A stretch of 64,000 bases of DNA. Origin: Clavibacter zhangzhiyongii. Its GTDB lineage: Bacteria; Actinomycetota; Actinomycetes; Actinomycetales; Microbacteriaceae. This document shows, piece by piece, positions 8,460 through 17,371 of this stretch (the stretch's first letter is position 1; the number at the start of each line of letters is the position of its first letter). The DNA is taken from contig NZ_CP061274.1 in assembly GCF_014775655.1 (NCBI RefSeq), positions 1,364,001 to 1,428,000 of the forward strand. The letters are read 5' to 3'. The translations under genes and the position numbers were made by a program. Below the pieces are notes generated by a model that saw only the letters and a program-made list of their open reading frames with translations, was not told the DNA's origin and ran no database searches.

Positions 8460-8511
8460 GCCCGCGCCGGCCGCGGGTCGCCGGCGCGCCGTCGCCGTGC
8501 CCGCGCCGGGC

Positions 8512-8517
8512 TAGCCT
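8512..8517 (+). promoter_or_regulatory. -10 box TAGCCT, leaderless antiporter start
   Basis: TAGCCT is followed by six bases and ATG 8524, so the transcript should start at or next to the A of the start codon. Confidence 0.55.
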
Positions 8518-8523
8518 CGGGGG

Positions 8524-10254
8524 ATGGACTACGCGGCTCTCGGCGTCGCTGGGATCGCGACCCTCGTCGCCGTCACGGTGCTGTCCCGGCGCATCCGCGT
8601 CGCGACACCGCTCATGCTGGTGCTCGTCGGCGTCGCGGTCTCGTTCCTGCCCGGGGTCCCTCCCGTCGAGGTGCCGCCCGAGCTGATCCTGGCCGGCGTG
8701 CTGCCGCCGCTGCTCTACGGAGCGGCCGTGACGGTCCCGCTGGTGGATCTGCGGCGGAACCTGCGCTCCATCGTGAGCCTGTCCGTCAGTCTCGTCCTGG
8801 TGTCGGCGTTCGGCATCGGCCTGCTGATGTACGCGCTGTTCCCCGGCCTCTCCTTCGCGGGCGCGCTCGCGCTGGGGGCGGTGGTGAGCCCGCCGGACGC
8901 CGTGGCCGCCACGAGCATCGCGCGGAGGCTCGGCCTGCCGCCGCGGCTCGTCACCGTGCTCGAGGGCGAGGGCCTCGTGAACGACGCGACGGCGCTCGTG
9001 CTGCTGCGGACGTCCATCGCCGCGGTGGGCGCGACCGTCGACGTGTGGCAGGCAGCCGGCGGCTTCGTGCTGTCCGCGGTCGTCGCCCTGGTGATCGGGA
9101 TCGCGGTCGGCTTCCTGACGACCGAGGTCCGACGCCGCCTCGACGACCCCGTGCTCGACACCGCGATCTCGTTCGCCGTGCCGTTCGTCGCGTTCATCCC
9201 CGCCGAGGAGCTGGGCGCCTCGGGCGTGCTCGCCGTCGTGGCGGCCGGGATCTGGTCCGGCCACCGCAGCGCGTCGACGCTGTCGGCGCGGTCGCGGATC
9301 AACGAGCGGCTCAACTGGCGCACGGTGCTGTTCCTGCTGGAGAACGGCGTCTTCCTCGTGATGGGGCTCGAGCTGCGCGACATCGTCGACGAGGTGCACG
9401 AGGCGGACCTCGGGGTCGGCACGGCGGTGGGGTACGGGGTCCTCACGCTCGTCGCCCTGACGCTCATCCGCTTCGGCTTCCTCGTGCCGCTGCTGCTCGG
9501 CCTCCGCCGCCACGAGCAGCACGCCGCCGAGCGCACCCGGCGGGTGCGGCGCGGGCTCGAGCGGCTCCGCCGGGCGCGCGGGGACGACCGGCCGTCCCGG
9601 CGCGAGCGGGCGGCGGCCCGCCTGCTCCGCCGCCGCAGCGCGGACCTGCACGCGCTCCGTTCGCAGGGCCTCGGCTGGCGCGGCGGCCTCGTCCTCGGCT
9701 GGGCGGGCATGCGCGGCGTGGTGACGCTCGCGGCGGCGCAGTCGCTGCCGTCGGGGACGCCCTACCGCGTGCAGCTCGTGCTCATCGCCTTCACCGTCGC
9801 GATCGTCTCGCTGCTCGTGAACGGCGGGACGCTCCCGGCCGTCATCCGGCTGAGCGGGATCCGCGGGAGCGACGCCGTCGAGGACCAGCGGCAGCTCGCG
9901 ACGCTGGTGTCGGACCTGGCCGACGCGGGCGTCCGCGCGCTCGACGAGGGCGTCCGGCGGCTGCCCGCCGGCACCGTGGTCGACGACGAGGTGGTCGCCC
10001 GCGTGCGCCGCGACACGGAGCTCCGCGCCGAGCGGGTGAGCGACCGCGCCGAGGCCATGGCCGCGGACGACGACGCGCCCCTCACGCCGCGCGACACGTA
10101 CCTGCAGCTGCGGCGGCACGTCCTCGACGCGGAGCGGGAGGCGCTGCTCGAGGCGCGCGGATCCGGCGCGCACCCCTCCCGCGTCCTCGCCCGCGCGCAG
10201 CGGATGCTCGACCAGGAGGAGGCGCGGTTGGGCCGGCAGGGCGAGACCGGCTGA
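8524..10254 (+). CDS. CPA1-family Na+/H+ antiporter
   Basis: 576 residues. About twelve membrane segments occupy the first 400 residues. The ion-binding motifs of CPA1 exchangers are present: SPPDAVAATSIARRLGLP and GEGLVNDATALVLLRT (the ND pair), plus GWAGMRGVVTLAAAQSLP in the last helices. A long Arg-rich loop (about residues 335-380) and a C-terminal cytoplasmic domain of some 140 charged residues follow, likely regulatory. It would exchange Na+ (or K+) for protons in pH and salt homeostasis. The start is fixed by the leaderless promoter. Confidence 0.9.
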   Translation: MDYAALGVAGIATLVAVTVLSRRIRVATPLMLVLVGVAVSFLPGVPPVEVPPELILAGVLPPLLYGAAVTVPLVDLRRNLRSIVSLSVSLVLVSAFGIGLLMYALFPGLSFAGALALGAVVSPPDAVAATSIARRLGLPPRLVTVLEGEGLVNDATALVLLRTSIAAVGATVDVWQAAGGFVLSAVVALVIGIAVGFLTTEVRRRLDDPVLDTAISFAVPFVAFIPAEELGASGVLAVVAAGIWSGHRSASTLSARSRINERLNWRTVLFLLENGVFLVMGLELRDIVDEVHEADLGVGTAVGYGVLTLVALTLIRFGFLVPLLLGLRRHEQHAAERTRRVRRGLERLRRARGDDRPSRRERAAARLLRRRSADLHALRSQGLGWRGGLVLGWAGMRGVVTLAAAQSLPSGTPYRVQLVLIAFTVAIVSLLVNGGTLPAVIRLSGIRGSDAVEDQRQLATLVSDLADAGVRALDEGVRRLPAGTVVDDEVVARVRRDTELRAERVSDRAEAMAADDDAPLTPRDTYLQLRRHVLDAEREALLEARGSGAHPSRVLARAQRMLDQEEARLGRQGETG

Positions 10255-10277
10255 CCGGGGCGCGTCATCGCGCGGCC

Positions 10278-10283
10278 TAGGAT
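10278..10283 (+). promoter_or_regulatory. -10 box TAGGAT, leaderless start at 10290
   Basis: TAGGAT, six-base gap, then ATG 10290. Confidence 0.5.
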
Positions 10284-10289
10284 CGGATC

Positions 10290-10586
10290 ATGCCGCGCAG
10301 CAATCGACCCCGGGGGAAGCGGCGCCCGGGAGACGAGGACGAGGACGTCCTCACGCGCCTCCTCAGCGGCTCGCAGCACACGGAGACGCGACGGGGACGG
10401 GTCTGGAACGTGCAGCCCGTCTCAGCGGCTCGCGCCCTGAAGGTCTACCGCTGCCCCGGCTGCACGCTCGACATCGAGCCCGGCCACGCCCACGTCGTCG
10501 CCTGGCGCGCCGACGGGATGATGGGCGAGGAGAGCGACCTGGCCGCGCGCCGCCACTGGCACACCCACTGCTGGAAGGTCTCATGA
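10290..10586 (+). CDS. Small conserved actinobacterial protein with Cys/His cluster
   Basis: 98 residues. The N-terminal third is basic/acidic and probably disordered. The C-terminal part has YRCPGCTLDIEPGHAHVV and HWHTHCWK: a CxxC pair plus several His and a third Cys, which looks like a compact metal (Zn) site. Proteins of this kind are widespread in actinobacteria, often under vague names; no function is established that I know of. The stop overlaps the start of the alpha/beta hydrolase (ATGA), so the two are co-translated. Confidence 0.65.
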   Translation: MPRSNRPRGKRRPGDEDEDVLTRLLSGSQHTETRRGRVWNVQPVSAARALKVYRCPGCTLDIEPGHAHVVAWRADGMMGEESDLAARRHWHTHCWKVS

Positions 10587-11317
10587 CGGACACCGCCCCC
10601 CGCCCCATCACGAGCTCCACCGAGCTGCCCGCCCGGCGCGAGGACGTCGAGCTGACGACCGCGGACGGCCTGCGCCTCGTGGGCGAGCTCGCGCTGCCCG
10701 CCGACCGGGATCCCGTCGCCACGCTCGTGACGCTGCACCCGCTGCCGACCGCGGGCGGCTTCATGGACTCGCACGTCCTGCGCAAGGCCGCGCTCCGTCT
10801 GCCGGCGCTGGCGGACCTCGCCGTGCTGCGGTTCAACACGCGCGGGACGACGTCGGCGCGCGGCACGAGCGAGGGCGCGTTCGACGGCGGCGACGCGGAG
10901 CGGCACGACCTCGCGGCGGCCATGGACCTCATCGCGTCGCGCGGCCTCCCCGCGCCGTGGATCGTCGGCTGGTCCTTCGGCACGGAGATCGCGCTGCGGC
11001 ACGGCCGCGCGCACCCGGTCGAGGGCGCGATCCTGCTCTCGCCGCCCCTGCACCGCGCGACCGCCGAGGAGGTGGCCGCCTGGCACGGCGACCCGCGCCG
11101 CCTCGTGATCCTGGTGCCCGAGCACGACGACTTCCTGCGGCCCGCCGAGGCGCGCGAGCGGTTCGCGTCCGTGCCCGAGGCCGAGCTCATCGCCGTCGAC
11201 GGGGCCAAGCACCTGTGGGTGGGGGAGTCGCAGGTCGCGCGCGTCCTCACCGAGATCGTGCGAACGGTCAACCCGTCGGCGCTGCCGCTCGCGACGGAGT
11301 GGCCGCGCGCGGTCTGA
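10583..11317 (+). CDS. Alpha/beta hydrolase
   Basis: 244 residues. The nucleophile elbow is GWSFGTE (GxSxG); upstream HPLPTAGGFMD resembles the HPHP-type oxyanion region of dienelactone-hydrolase-like serine hydrolases. Candidate acid is the Asp in LVPEHDDFLRP and candidate His is in DGAKHLWVGE. No signal peptide, so cytoplasmic. The substrate cannot be read. ATG overlaps the TGA of the upstream Cys/His protein, suggesting a linked role. Confidence 0.8.
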   Translation: MTDTAPRPITSSTELPARREDVELTTADGLRLVGELALPADRDPVATLVTLHPLPTAGGFMDSHVLRKAALRLPALADLAVLRFNTRGTTSARGTSEGAFDGGDAERHDLAAAMDLIASRGLPAPWIVGWSFGTEIALRHGRAHPVEGAILLSPPLHRATAEEVAAWHGDPRRLVILVPEHDDFLRPAEARERFASVPEAELIAVDGAKHLWVGESQVARVLTEIVRTVNPSALPLATEWPRAV

Positions 11318-11328
11318 CCGTCCGACGT

Positions 11329-11345
11329 CCCCGCGGGCCGCGGGG
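11329..11345. terminator. Hairpin between convergent genes
   Basis: CCCCGC-GGGCC-GCGGGG, six pairs, in the 51-base gap between the hydrolase and the AI-2E family gene. It could serve both strands. Confidence 0.4.
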
Positions 11346-11368
11346 ATCCGCGCGCCGTCGCCCCCGGG

Positions 11369-12427
11369 TCAGCGCTCGTTCTGCAGCGGGATCGCGACCT
11401 GCCGGATGATGAGCAGCACCGCCGCCGCGACCGGCACCGCGATGAGGGCGCCGAGCACGCCGAGGAGCGTGCCGCCCGTGAGCGCCGCGATGACCACGAC
11501 GACGCCGGGCACCTTCACGGCGCGGTTCATGATGTTCGGGCTGAGCACGTACGCCTCGATCTGCATGTAGACGAGGTAGTAGACGGCCACGGCGATCCAC
11601 GTGTTGATGGACTCGGGCAGCAGCACGATCTGGCCGAGCACGATGAGCGCCGAGCCCGTGATCGTGCCGACGAGCGGGAGCAGCGAGAACAGGAACGCGA
11701 TGAACGCCCACACGGCGGGCAGCGCGGCGCCGACGATGCTGAGGTAGACGAAGCTGAGGACGCCGTTGCACAGCGCGAGCCCCACCTGGCCGGTGACGTA
11801 GCGCCCGACCGACTGCGTGATCTGCTCGGCGATGTCGGCGAAGCGCGCGCGGCGCGTGGCCGGGACGAGCTTGTAGAGGCCGCTCTTGAAGGAGTTGAGC
11901 GACGCCGTGAAGTACATCGTGAGGATCACGATGATGACCATGCCGAAGAGGAAGTTGCCGATGGTGAAGGCGACGTTCAGGACGTTGCCCGTGATCGTGG
12001 CGACGTTCGCGGCGTCGGAGAGGTACTGGACGAGCTGGTCGGCGCCGGTCTGCACGTCGAACACCTCGCGCGGCACGAACGACTGCAGGTTCTCGATGAA
12101 CTGGTCGCCGCTCACGCTCTGGGCGTACTGCACGATCTGCGTGACGAGGGCGCTCGCCTGGTTGACCACCACGGGGATCACGGCCAGCAGCACGCCCGCC
12201 AGCGAGCCGAGCAGCACCAGGAAGATCACGAGGATGGCGACGGGCCGCGGCACGCCCTTGCGCTCGAGGAAGGTGACGAGCGGGTCGATGCCGAGCGCCA
12301 GGAAGATGGCCGTGCCCACGTAGGTGAGCACCGTGCCGAGCGAGACCAGCGCGCCGCCGATGACGAGGGCGGTGAGCACGCCCAGGCCCGCGAGGAGGCC
12401 GAGGCGGTAGGGGTTCTGGATCTTCAC
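11369..12427 (-). CDS. AI-2E family transporter (PerM-like permease)
   Basis: 352 residues, about eight hydrophobic segments: two pairs near the N-terminus, a soluble domain (about residues 85-150) and a C-terminal membrane bundle. The family motif region LLPLVGTITGSALIVLGQ and the late LSPNIMNRAVKVPGVVVVIAALTGG are typical of PF01594. Members include the AI-2 exporter TqsA and Na+/H+ or lipid-related permeases; the substrate cannot be told. GTG start with GGAGG eight bases upstream. It lies 27 bases downstream of the coiled-coil gene on the same strand and may be transcribed with it. Confidence 0.85.
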   Translation of the reverse strand: MKIQNPYRLGLLAGLGVLTALVIGGALVSLGTVLTYVGTAIFLALGIDPLVTFLERKGVPRPVAILVIFLVLLGSLAGVLLAVIPVVVNQASALVTQIVQYAQSVSGDQFIENLQSFVPREVFDVQTGADQLVQYLSDAANVATITGNVLNVAFTIGNFLFGMVIIVILTMYFTASLNSFKSGLYKLVPATRRARFADIAEQITQSVGRYVTGQVGLALCNGVLSFVYLSIVGAALPAVWAFIAFLFSLLPLVGTITGSALIVLGQIVLLPESINTWIAVAVYYLVYMQIEAYVLSPNIMNRAVKVPGVVVVIAALTGGTLLGVLGALIAVPVAAAVLLIIRQVAIPLQNER

Positions 12428-12454
12428 GTGCGGGGCCTCCGAGTGGGCGCGCGC

Positions 12455-14230
12455 TCAGAGCGCGGTGCGGGATTCGTCGTCGTCGGAGGAGGCGTCGTCC
12501 GCCTGGGTCAGCACGCCGCGGACGTTCTCGAGGTACGCGGCCACCGCCTCGCGCTCGATCCTAATGCGGTCGAGTCGCTCCTCGGCGTCGGCCACGGCCT
12601 CGCGGGCACGGCGCTCCGCGTCGGCGAGCGTCTCCCGCGCGCGGCGCTCGGCGTCGGCGATCGCGGCGCGCGCGTCGTGGTCGGCGTCGTCGCGGACCCG
12701 CCGCGCGGCCTCCCGGCTCTCGGTGGCCAGCGTCTCCGCCTCCGCGCGGGTGGACGCGAGGAGGGCCGTGACCTCCTGCAGGCGCGCCTCGGCCTCGCCG
12801 AGGTACGCGGCGGTGCGCTCGGAGGCCTCCCGCTGGCGCTCGGCGGCGTCCCGGGCGTCGTGGTCGCGGCGCGCGGTGATCTCCGCGTCGAGGTCGAGGT
12901 GGCCCTGCTCGATCTCGCGGCTGAGGAGCAGGCGGGCCTCCTCGGCCTCGGCGGCCAGCTCGCGGCGCACCTCGGCGGCCTCGCGCTCAAGGCGCAGGCG
13001 CTCGGCCTCGCGGCGGTCGGCCTCGAGGGCCTCGGCCTCGGCGATCTCCCGCTCGAGCGCCGCGCGCGCCGTGACGGCCTCCAGCTCCAGCTGGGCGCGG
13101 GTCGCCTGGGTCTCGCGCGCTAGGGTCCCGGTGCCCTGCGCGATGTCGCGGGTCAGGTCGGTGCGGGCCTCCTCGACGTCGCGGGCGAGGTCGCCCCTGG
13201 CGGTCTGCACCTCCAGGTCGAGCGCCTCGCGGGTCTCCGCGATCTCCCGCTCGAGGGCGGCCCGCGTCTCCTCGACGTCGCGGTCGAACGCGGTGCGCTC
13301 CGCGTGGATCCGCCGGTCGAAGTCGTCGCGGGACGCCTGCAGCTCGCGCGCCCAGTCGGTGCGCGCCTGCTCGATCTCGCGGTCGAGGTCGGAGCGCGTC
13401 TGCTCGTCGAGCTGCGCGAGGGCGATGCGCTGCGTCTCCTCCTGGAGCCGCAGCCGGTCCTCCGCCTCCCGCGCGTCGCGGTCGAGGTCGGCGCGCTCCT
13501 CGGCGACGGACTCGTCGTGCCGGGCGCGGGCGTCGGCGAGCTCGCGCTCCAGCGCACCGCGGGAGAGGGCGGTCTCGCGGGCCAGGTCGGCGGCGTCGCG
13601 CCGGGCCTCGTCGGTCTCGCGGTCGACGCGGGCCCGGAGCTCGGCGACCTCGCGGGCGACCTCGGCGCGGAGGGCGTCGGTCTCGCGCTCGGCGGTGGCG
13701 CGGAGGTCGGCGACCTCGGTGCGCGTGCGCAGGAGCAGGGCCGCGGCCTCGCGCTCGGCGTCGCTGCGGAGCCCCTCGGCGCGGTCGTCGGCGCGCTCGC
13801 CCAGGTCGTCGGCCTCGCGGCGGGCGGCGTCGAGGATCTGCTCGGCGCGCGCCCGGGCCGAGTCGACCAGGTGGCGTGCGGTCGCCTCCGCCTCGTCGCG
13901 CTGGGCGTCCGTCTCCTCCTGCGTGGCGCGGCGGAGGCGGGCGGCGTCCGCGTCGGCCTGGGCGACGAGGCGCGTGGACTGCTCCTCGGCGACGCGGAGC
14001 GTGGCCTCGAGGCGCGTGCCCAGCCCGGCGAACGTGGGGCTGCCCACCTCCTCCAGCTCGTCGCGGAGCTCCTGCTCGCTGCGGCGGAGGCGCTCGGCCT
14101 CGGCGCGGCTCTCGGCGCCCTGCTGGTTGGCCCGGATGAGCTCCCGGCGCAGGTCGGCGACGGCCCGGTCGACCTCGTCGCGGTTGTAGCCGCGCATGGC
14201 GGGGCTGAACGGCGTGTCGTCGTGGGGCAC
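12455..14230 (-). CDS. Long hendecad-repeat coiled-coil protein with DivIVA-like N-terminus (Scy/FilP-like)
   Basis: 591 residues, almost entirely Ala, Glu, Arg, Asp and Leu. The N-terminus contains RGYNRDEVDRAV, a DivIVA-type targeting motif, after MPHDDTPFSP. From about residue 88 the sequence falls into 11-residue repeats with a hydrophobic first position: 15 consecutive hendecads (88-252), a seven-residue step, then 13 more (260-402), for example FDRDVEETRAA and LARDVEEARTD. The end (505-575) is a further charged helix. Hendecad rods of this type are known from Streptomyces Scy and from DivIVA-associated cytoskeletal proteins. I infer a polar or septal scaffold. GTG start with AAGGAG five bases upstream. 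Confidence 0.75.
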   Translation of the reverse strand: MPHDDTPFSPAMRGYNRDEVDRAVADLRRELIRANQQGAESRAEAERLRRSEQELRDELEEVGSPTFAGLGTRLEATLRVAEEQSTRLVAQADADAARLRRATQEETDAQRDEAEATARHLVDSARARAEQILDAARREADDLGERADDRAEGLRSDAEREAAALLLRTRTEVADLRATAERETDALRAEVAREVAELRARVDRETDEARRDAADLARETALSRGALERELADARARHDESVAEERADLDRDAREAEDRLRLQEETQRIALAQLDEQTRSDLDREIEQARTDWARELQASRDDFDRRIHAERTAFDRDVEETRAALEREIAETREALDLEVQTARGDLARDVEEARTDLTRDIAQGTGTLARETQATRAQLELEAVTARAALEREIAEAEALEADRREAERLRLEREAAEVRRELAAEAEEARLLLSREIEQGHLDLDAEITARRDHDARDAAERQREASERTAAYLGEAEARLQEVTALLASTRAEAETLATESREAARRVRDDADHDARAAIADAERRARETLADAERRAREAVADAEERLDRIRIEREAVAAYLENVRGVLTQADDASSDDDESRTAL

Positions 14231-14284
14231 GGGGACTCCTTCGCGGGCGGCTCGTCGACGCCGGGCGGGGCGCGGCAGGAGGCG

Positions 14285-14290
14285 ATCCTA
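14285..14290 (-). promoter_or_regulatory. -10 box TAGGAT for the coiled-coil gene
   Basis: On the minus strand TAGGAT lies 54 bases upstream of the GTG start, giving a leader near 48 bases with AAGGAG. Confidence 0.4.
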
Positions 14291-14379
14291 CCGAGAAGGG
14301 CCCGGCCGGATCCGCCCGCCTCCCGGGTCCGTCGCCGGGCCGGACGGGGCCGCGAGGAGGCGCTCCCAGGGTCGTCCGG

Positions 14380-14385
14380 TATCCT
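14380..14385 (+). promoter_or_regulatory. -10 box TATCCT for the membrane/thioredoxin pair
   Basis: TATCCT on the plus strand, predicted leader about 130 bases. Together with the divergent box at 14285-14290 it accounts for the 294-base gap between the two genes, in which I see no further gene. Confidence 0.35.
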
Positions 14386-14524
14386 TCGATGTCGTCGTCC
14401 GCCGCCGGTCCGTCCGCGTGCCGGCGGAGCGTCGCGCGAGCACCCGTGCTCGTCAGCCGCCGCGGTCGGGATCCGACCGCCGCTCATCCAGCTGCCGCCC
14501 GCGACGACACGAGAGGAGACACCC

Positions 14525-16378
14525 GTGCGATTCGTCCTGGCGATCGCGACCTTCGTGGTCGCGGCCCTCATGATCGGGCTGGGGATCGCCCAGCACACGT
14601 TCCTGGCGGGACCCGACCGCATCACCGCCCAGACGTCCTCCGCCGGGGGAGCGTCCTACGCCGTGATCGACGGGAGGACGCTCAACGCGCACCCGGGCCT
14701 GCAGGACACGGTCGTCCGCGGCGACGGCGAGCTCTTCGCGGCCTACGCCCCCTCGACGGACGTCGACGCCTGGGTCGGCAGCAGCTCCTACACGCGCATC
14801 GGCGTCGACGAGACCGGCGCGCTCACCACCGAGGTCGTCGAGCCCGAGGCCACCACGCCGACGCCCGCGCCGAGCGCGACCCCCGGCGCCGAGGGGGACT
14901 CGGGCACCCCGGCGACCGTCACGTCCTCCGTCACGGATCCGCGCGGATCCGACCTCTGGCTCTCCGAGGAGACCGCCCAGGGCGAGCTGTCGCTCAGCAC
15001 GCGCCTGCCCGACGACGTCAGCGTGATCCTCGCCACCGACGGCACCGCGCCGGCGCCCGCCGAGGTGACCCTGTCCTGGCCCTCCGAGGGCGAGTCGCCC
15101 TGGGTCCTCCCGCTCGTCATCGGCGGCATCGTCCTGCTGGTGGTCGGCCTCGTGCTCTACCTCCTCGCGCTCCGCCACCTGCGCCGCAGCCGCGGCCCGC
15201 GCCGCAACCTCCCGCCGCGCGGCGGACCCCGCATCCCGCGCATCGGCCCGGCCGCGCGCCGCGCCGCCCTCACCGCCGGCACCGGCGCCGCGCCGGCCCC
15301 GCGCGCCCGCGGTCGTCGCAGCCTCGTCGCGCTGCCCGTCCTCGTGGTGACCGGCCTCGCGCTGAGCGGCTGCACCGCCCAGGGCGCCCCGGCCGACCTC
15401 ACGGCCGGCGCCGCCGACGTCACGGCGACGCCGACGCCCTCCTCCTCCCTCGACGCCGCCCGCGAGGCGGAGGACGCGGATCCGCCCGTGGTCACCGAGG
15501 ACCAGGCCGCGCGAATCCTGTCGCGCGTCTCCGAGGTCGCGACCGCGGCCGACCAGTCGCTCGACGCCGGGACCCTCGCGCCCCGCTTCGACGGACCGGC
15601 GCTGCAGGAGCGCACCTCCGACTACCAGGTGCGGAAGGCGAAGCCCGACATCGCGCCCGTCCCCGCCATCCCCGCGGGCGACCTCCAGCTCACCCTCCCG
15701 CAGGCGACGCAGACCTGGCCGCGCACCATCGCCGCGGTCGTGAAGGACCCGGACGCGGACGACGCGCCGACCCTCTCGCTGACGCTCGTGCAGGCGAGCC
15801 CGCGCGAGAACTACCGCGTGCTGTACGCCATGCCGGTCTCCACCACGGCCGCCCTGCCGGACGTCGCGCCCGCCGCGATCGGCGCCGCGCGCCTGGCCCC
15901 GGACGTGAAGCTCCTGGCCCTCCAGCCGGACCAGCTCTCCGCGGCCTACGCCGACGTCCTCAACGCCGGCGACTCCAGCCAGTACGCGGGCCTGTTCGAC
16001 GCCGCGGACGACGGCGTGCGCGCGCAGGACGCGAAGCGGAAGGTCGACTTCCCGGCCTCCATCGGCGAGACCGGCACCGTCGAGTTCCAGGCGACCGCCG
16101 GCACCGCGCCGACCGTGGCGATGTCCACGGTCGAGTCCGGCGCGCTGGTGAGCGTCACCGTGCAGCTCGGCATCGTCGCGAAGCCCACCGCCGAGGGCGC
16201 CAAGGTCAACGCCAACCCCGAGGTGCAGGCCATCACGGGGCTCACGGACTCGGCGAAGGGCTTCGACACCGTCCGCACCGCGCAGATGCTCATGTACGTG
16301 CCCCCCGTGAACTCGGGCGAGAAGATCCGCCTCTACGCCTCCAGCACCCACATCACCTCGGCCAAGGAGCTCCCATGA
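14525..16378 (+). CDS. Three-pass membrane protein with internal lipobox-like motif, function unknown
   Basis: 617 residues, GTG start after GAGAGGAGA. Hydrophobic segments: residues about 2-24, 192-215 and 266-282. The loop after the second is strongly basic (RHLRRSRGPRRN), so the positive-inside rule places residues 25-190 and 283-617 outside. The third segment ends TGLALSGC, with Cys at 283, exactly like a lipoprotein signal but in the middle of the protein; the following region is Ser/Thr/Pro-rich as in lipoproteins. Residues 320-617 look like a folded extracytoplasmic domain with no motif I recognise. Overlaps the thioredoxin-TPR gene by ATGA. Possibly an ancestral fusion of a membrane protein and a lipoprotein. 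Confidence 0.7.
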   Translation: MRFVLAIATFVVAALMIGLGIAQHTFLAGPDRITAQTSSAGGASYAVIDGRTLNAHPGLQDTVVRGDGELFAAYAPSTDVDAWVGSSSYTRIGVDETGALTTEVVEPEATTPTPAPSATPGAEGDSGTPATVTSSVTDPRGSDLWLSEETAQGELSLSTRLPDDVSVILATDGTAPAPAEVTLSWPSEGESPWVLPLVIGGIVLLVVGLVLYLLALRHLRRSRGPRRNLPPRGGPRIPRIGPAARRAALTAGTGAAPAPRARGRRSLVALPVLVVTGLALSGCTAQGAPADLTAGAADVTATPTPSSSLDAAREAEDADPPVVTEDQAARILSRVSEVATAADQSLDAGTLAPRFDGPALQERTSDYQVRKAKPDIAPVPAIPAGDLQLTLPQATQTWPRTIAAVVKDPDADDAPTLSLTLVQASPRENYRVLYAMPVSTTAALPDVAPAAIGAARLAPDVKLLALQPDQLSAAYADVLNAGDSSQYAGLFDAADDGVRAQDAKRKVDFPASIGETGTVEFQATAGTAPTVAMSTVESGALVSVTVQLGIVAKPTAEGAKVNANPEVQAITGLTDSAKGFDTVRTAQMLMYVPPVNSGEKIRLYASSTHITSAKELP

Positions 16379-17358
16379 CGAACGTGCCCCCCTCCGCCGC
16401 CAGCCTCCGCGGCGCCGTCGACCTGTCCTCGCTCGTGAACCGCGCGCAGGCGCCCGCCGCCCCCGCGGGCGGCGCGGCCGATGCCCCCGGAGCGGCCCCG
16501 GCCGGCGCTCCCGGCGCCCCGCAGACCGTCGACGTCCCGGGCCTCGTGCTCGCGGCCGACGACGCGACCTTCACGCAGTTCCTCGACATCTCCGGCATCG
16601 TGCCGGTGCTCGTCGAGCTCGTCTCCACGGGCCTCGCCTCCAGCCGCGAGCTGTCGCCCGTGCTCGAGCGCGTCGTCACCGAGCAGGGCGGACGCGTGCT
16701 GCTCGTGCGCATCGACGTCGACCAGAGCCCCCAGCTGGGCCAGGCCTTCCAGGCGCAGACCGTGCCGACGGTCGCCGCGCTCATCGGCGGCCGCCCCGTG
16801 GGCCTCTTCGCGGGCGTGATCCCCGAGGACCAGGTGCGCGACGTCGTCCAGCAGGTGCTGGAGCTCGCGCAGCAGAACGGCGTGACCGGCCGGGCCGTGG
16901 CGCCCGAGGGATCTGCCGCGCCCGCTGCCCCGGTCGAGGAGCCGCTGCCGCCCCACCACGCCGAGGCCTACGCCCACATCGAGCAGGGCGACTACGCGGC
17001 GGCCGCCGCCGAGTACCGCACCGCCATCGCGCAGAACCCGCGGGATGCCCTCGCGGTCGCCGGCCTCGCGCAGGTCAGCCTGCTGCACCGGCTCGACGGG
17101 ACGGCCGCGGACGACATCCGCCGCGCCGCCGCCTCGGCCCCGGACGACGTGGACGCGCAGCTCCTCGTCGCCGACCTCGACCTGTCCGGCGGGCACGTCG
17201 AGGACGCGTTCACGCGCCTGCTGGAGCTGTTCCCGTCGGCCGACGCCGAGGGCCGTGAGGCCATCCGCCAGCGCCTCCTCGAGCACTTCGAGGTCGTCGG
17301 GCTCGAGGACCCGCGGGTCGCCGTCGCCCGGCGTCGGCTGACGCGCCTGCTCTACTGA
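16375..17358 (+). CDS. Thioredoxin-fold TPR protein lacking CxxC (CnoX/YbbN-like)
   Basis: 327 residues. After an Ala/Pro-rich N-terminus (1-55), residues about 60-170 form a thioredoxin fold: VPVLVELVSTGLASSRELSP where the CxxC should be, then VLLVRIDVDQSPQLGQAFQAQ, TVPTVAALIGGRPVGLFAG with the cis-Pro. Both active-site Cys are missing, so it cannot do dithiol exchange. The C-terminal half has tetratricopeptide-like helices (AYAHIEQGDYAAAAAEYRTA). This is the architecture of CnoX/YbbN co-chaperones. ATG overlaps the stop of the membrane protein gene, implying joint synthesis. Confidence 0.85.
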   Translation: MTNVPPSAASLRGAVDLSSLVNRAQAPAAPAGGAADAPGAAPAGAPGAPQTVDVPGLVLAADDATFTQFLDISGIVPVLVELVSTGLASSRELSPVLERVVTEQGGRVLLVRIDVDQSPQLGQAFQAQTVPTVAALIGGRPVGLFAGVIPEDQVRDVVQQVLELAQQNGVTGRAVAPEGSAAPAAPVEEPLPPHHAEAYAHIEQGDYAAAAAEYRTAIAQNPRDALAVAGLAQVSLLHRLDGTAADDIRRAAASAPDDVDAQLLVADLDLSGGHVEDAFTRLLELFPSADAEGREAIRQRLLEHFEVVGLEDPRVAVARRRLTRLLY

Positions 17359-17371
17359 CGTCCGCCCGCAC

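Noticed and set aside
15300-16378. Separate lipoprotein gene starting just before the internal lipobox
   Set aside because: No ATG/GTG with a ribosome site or -10 box is found just upstream of RSLVALPVLVV, and the topology of a single 617-residue protein is consistent.
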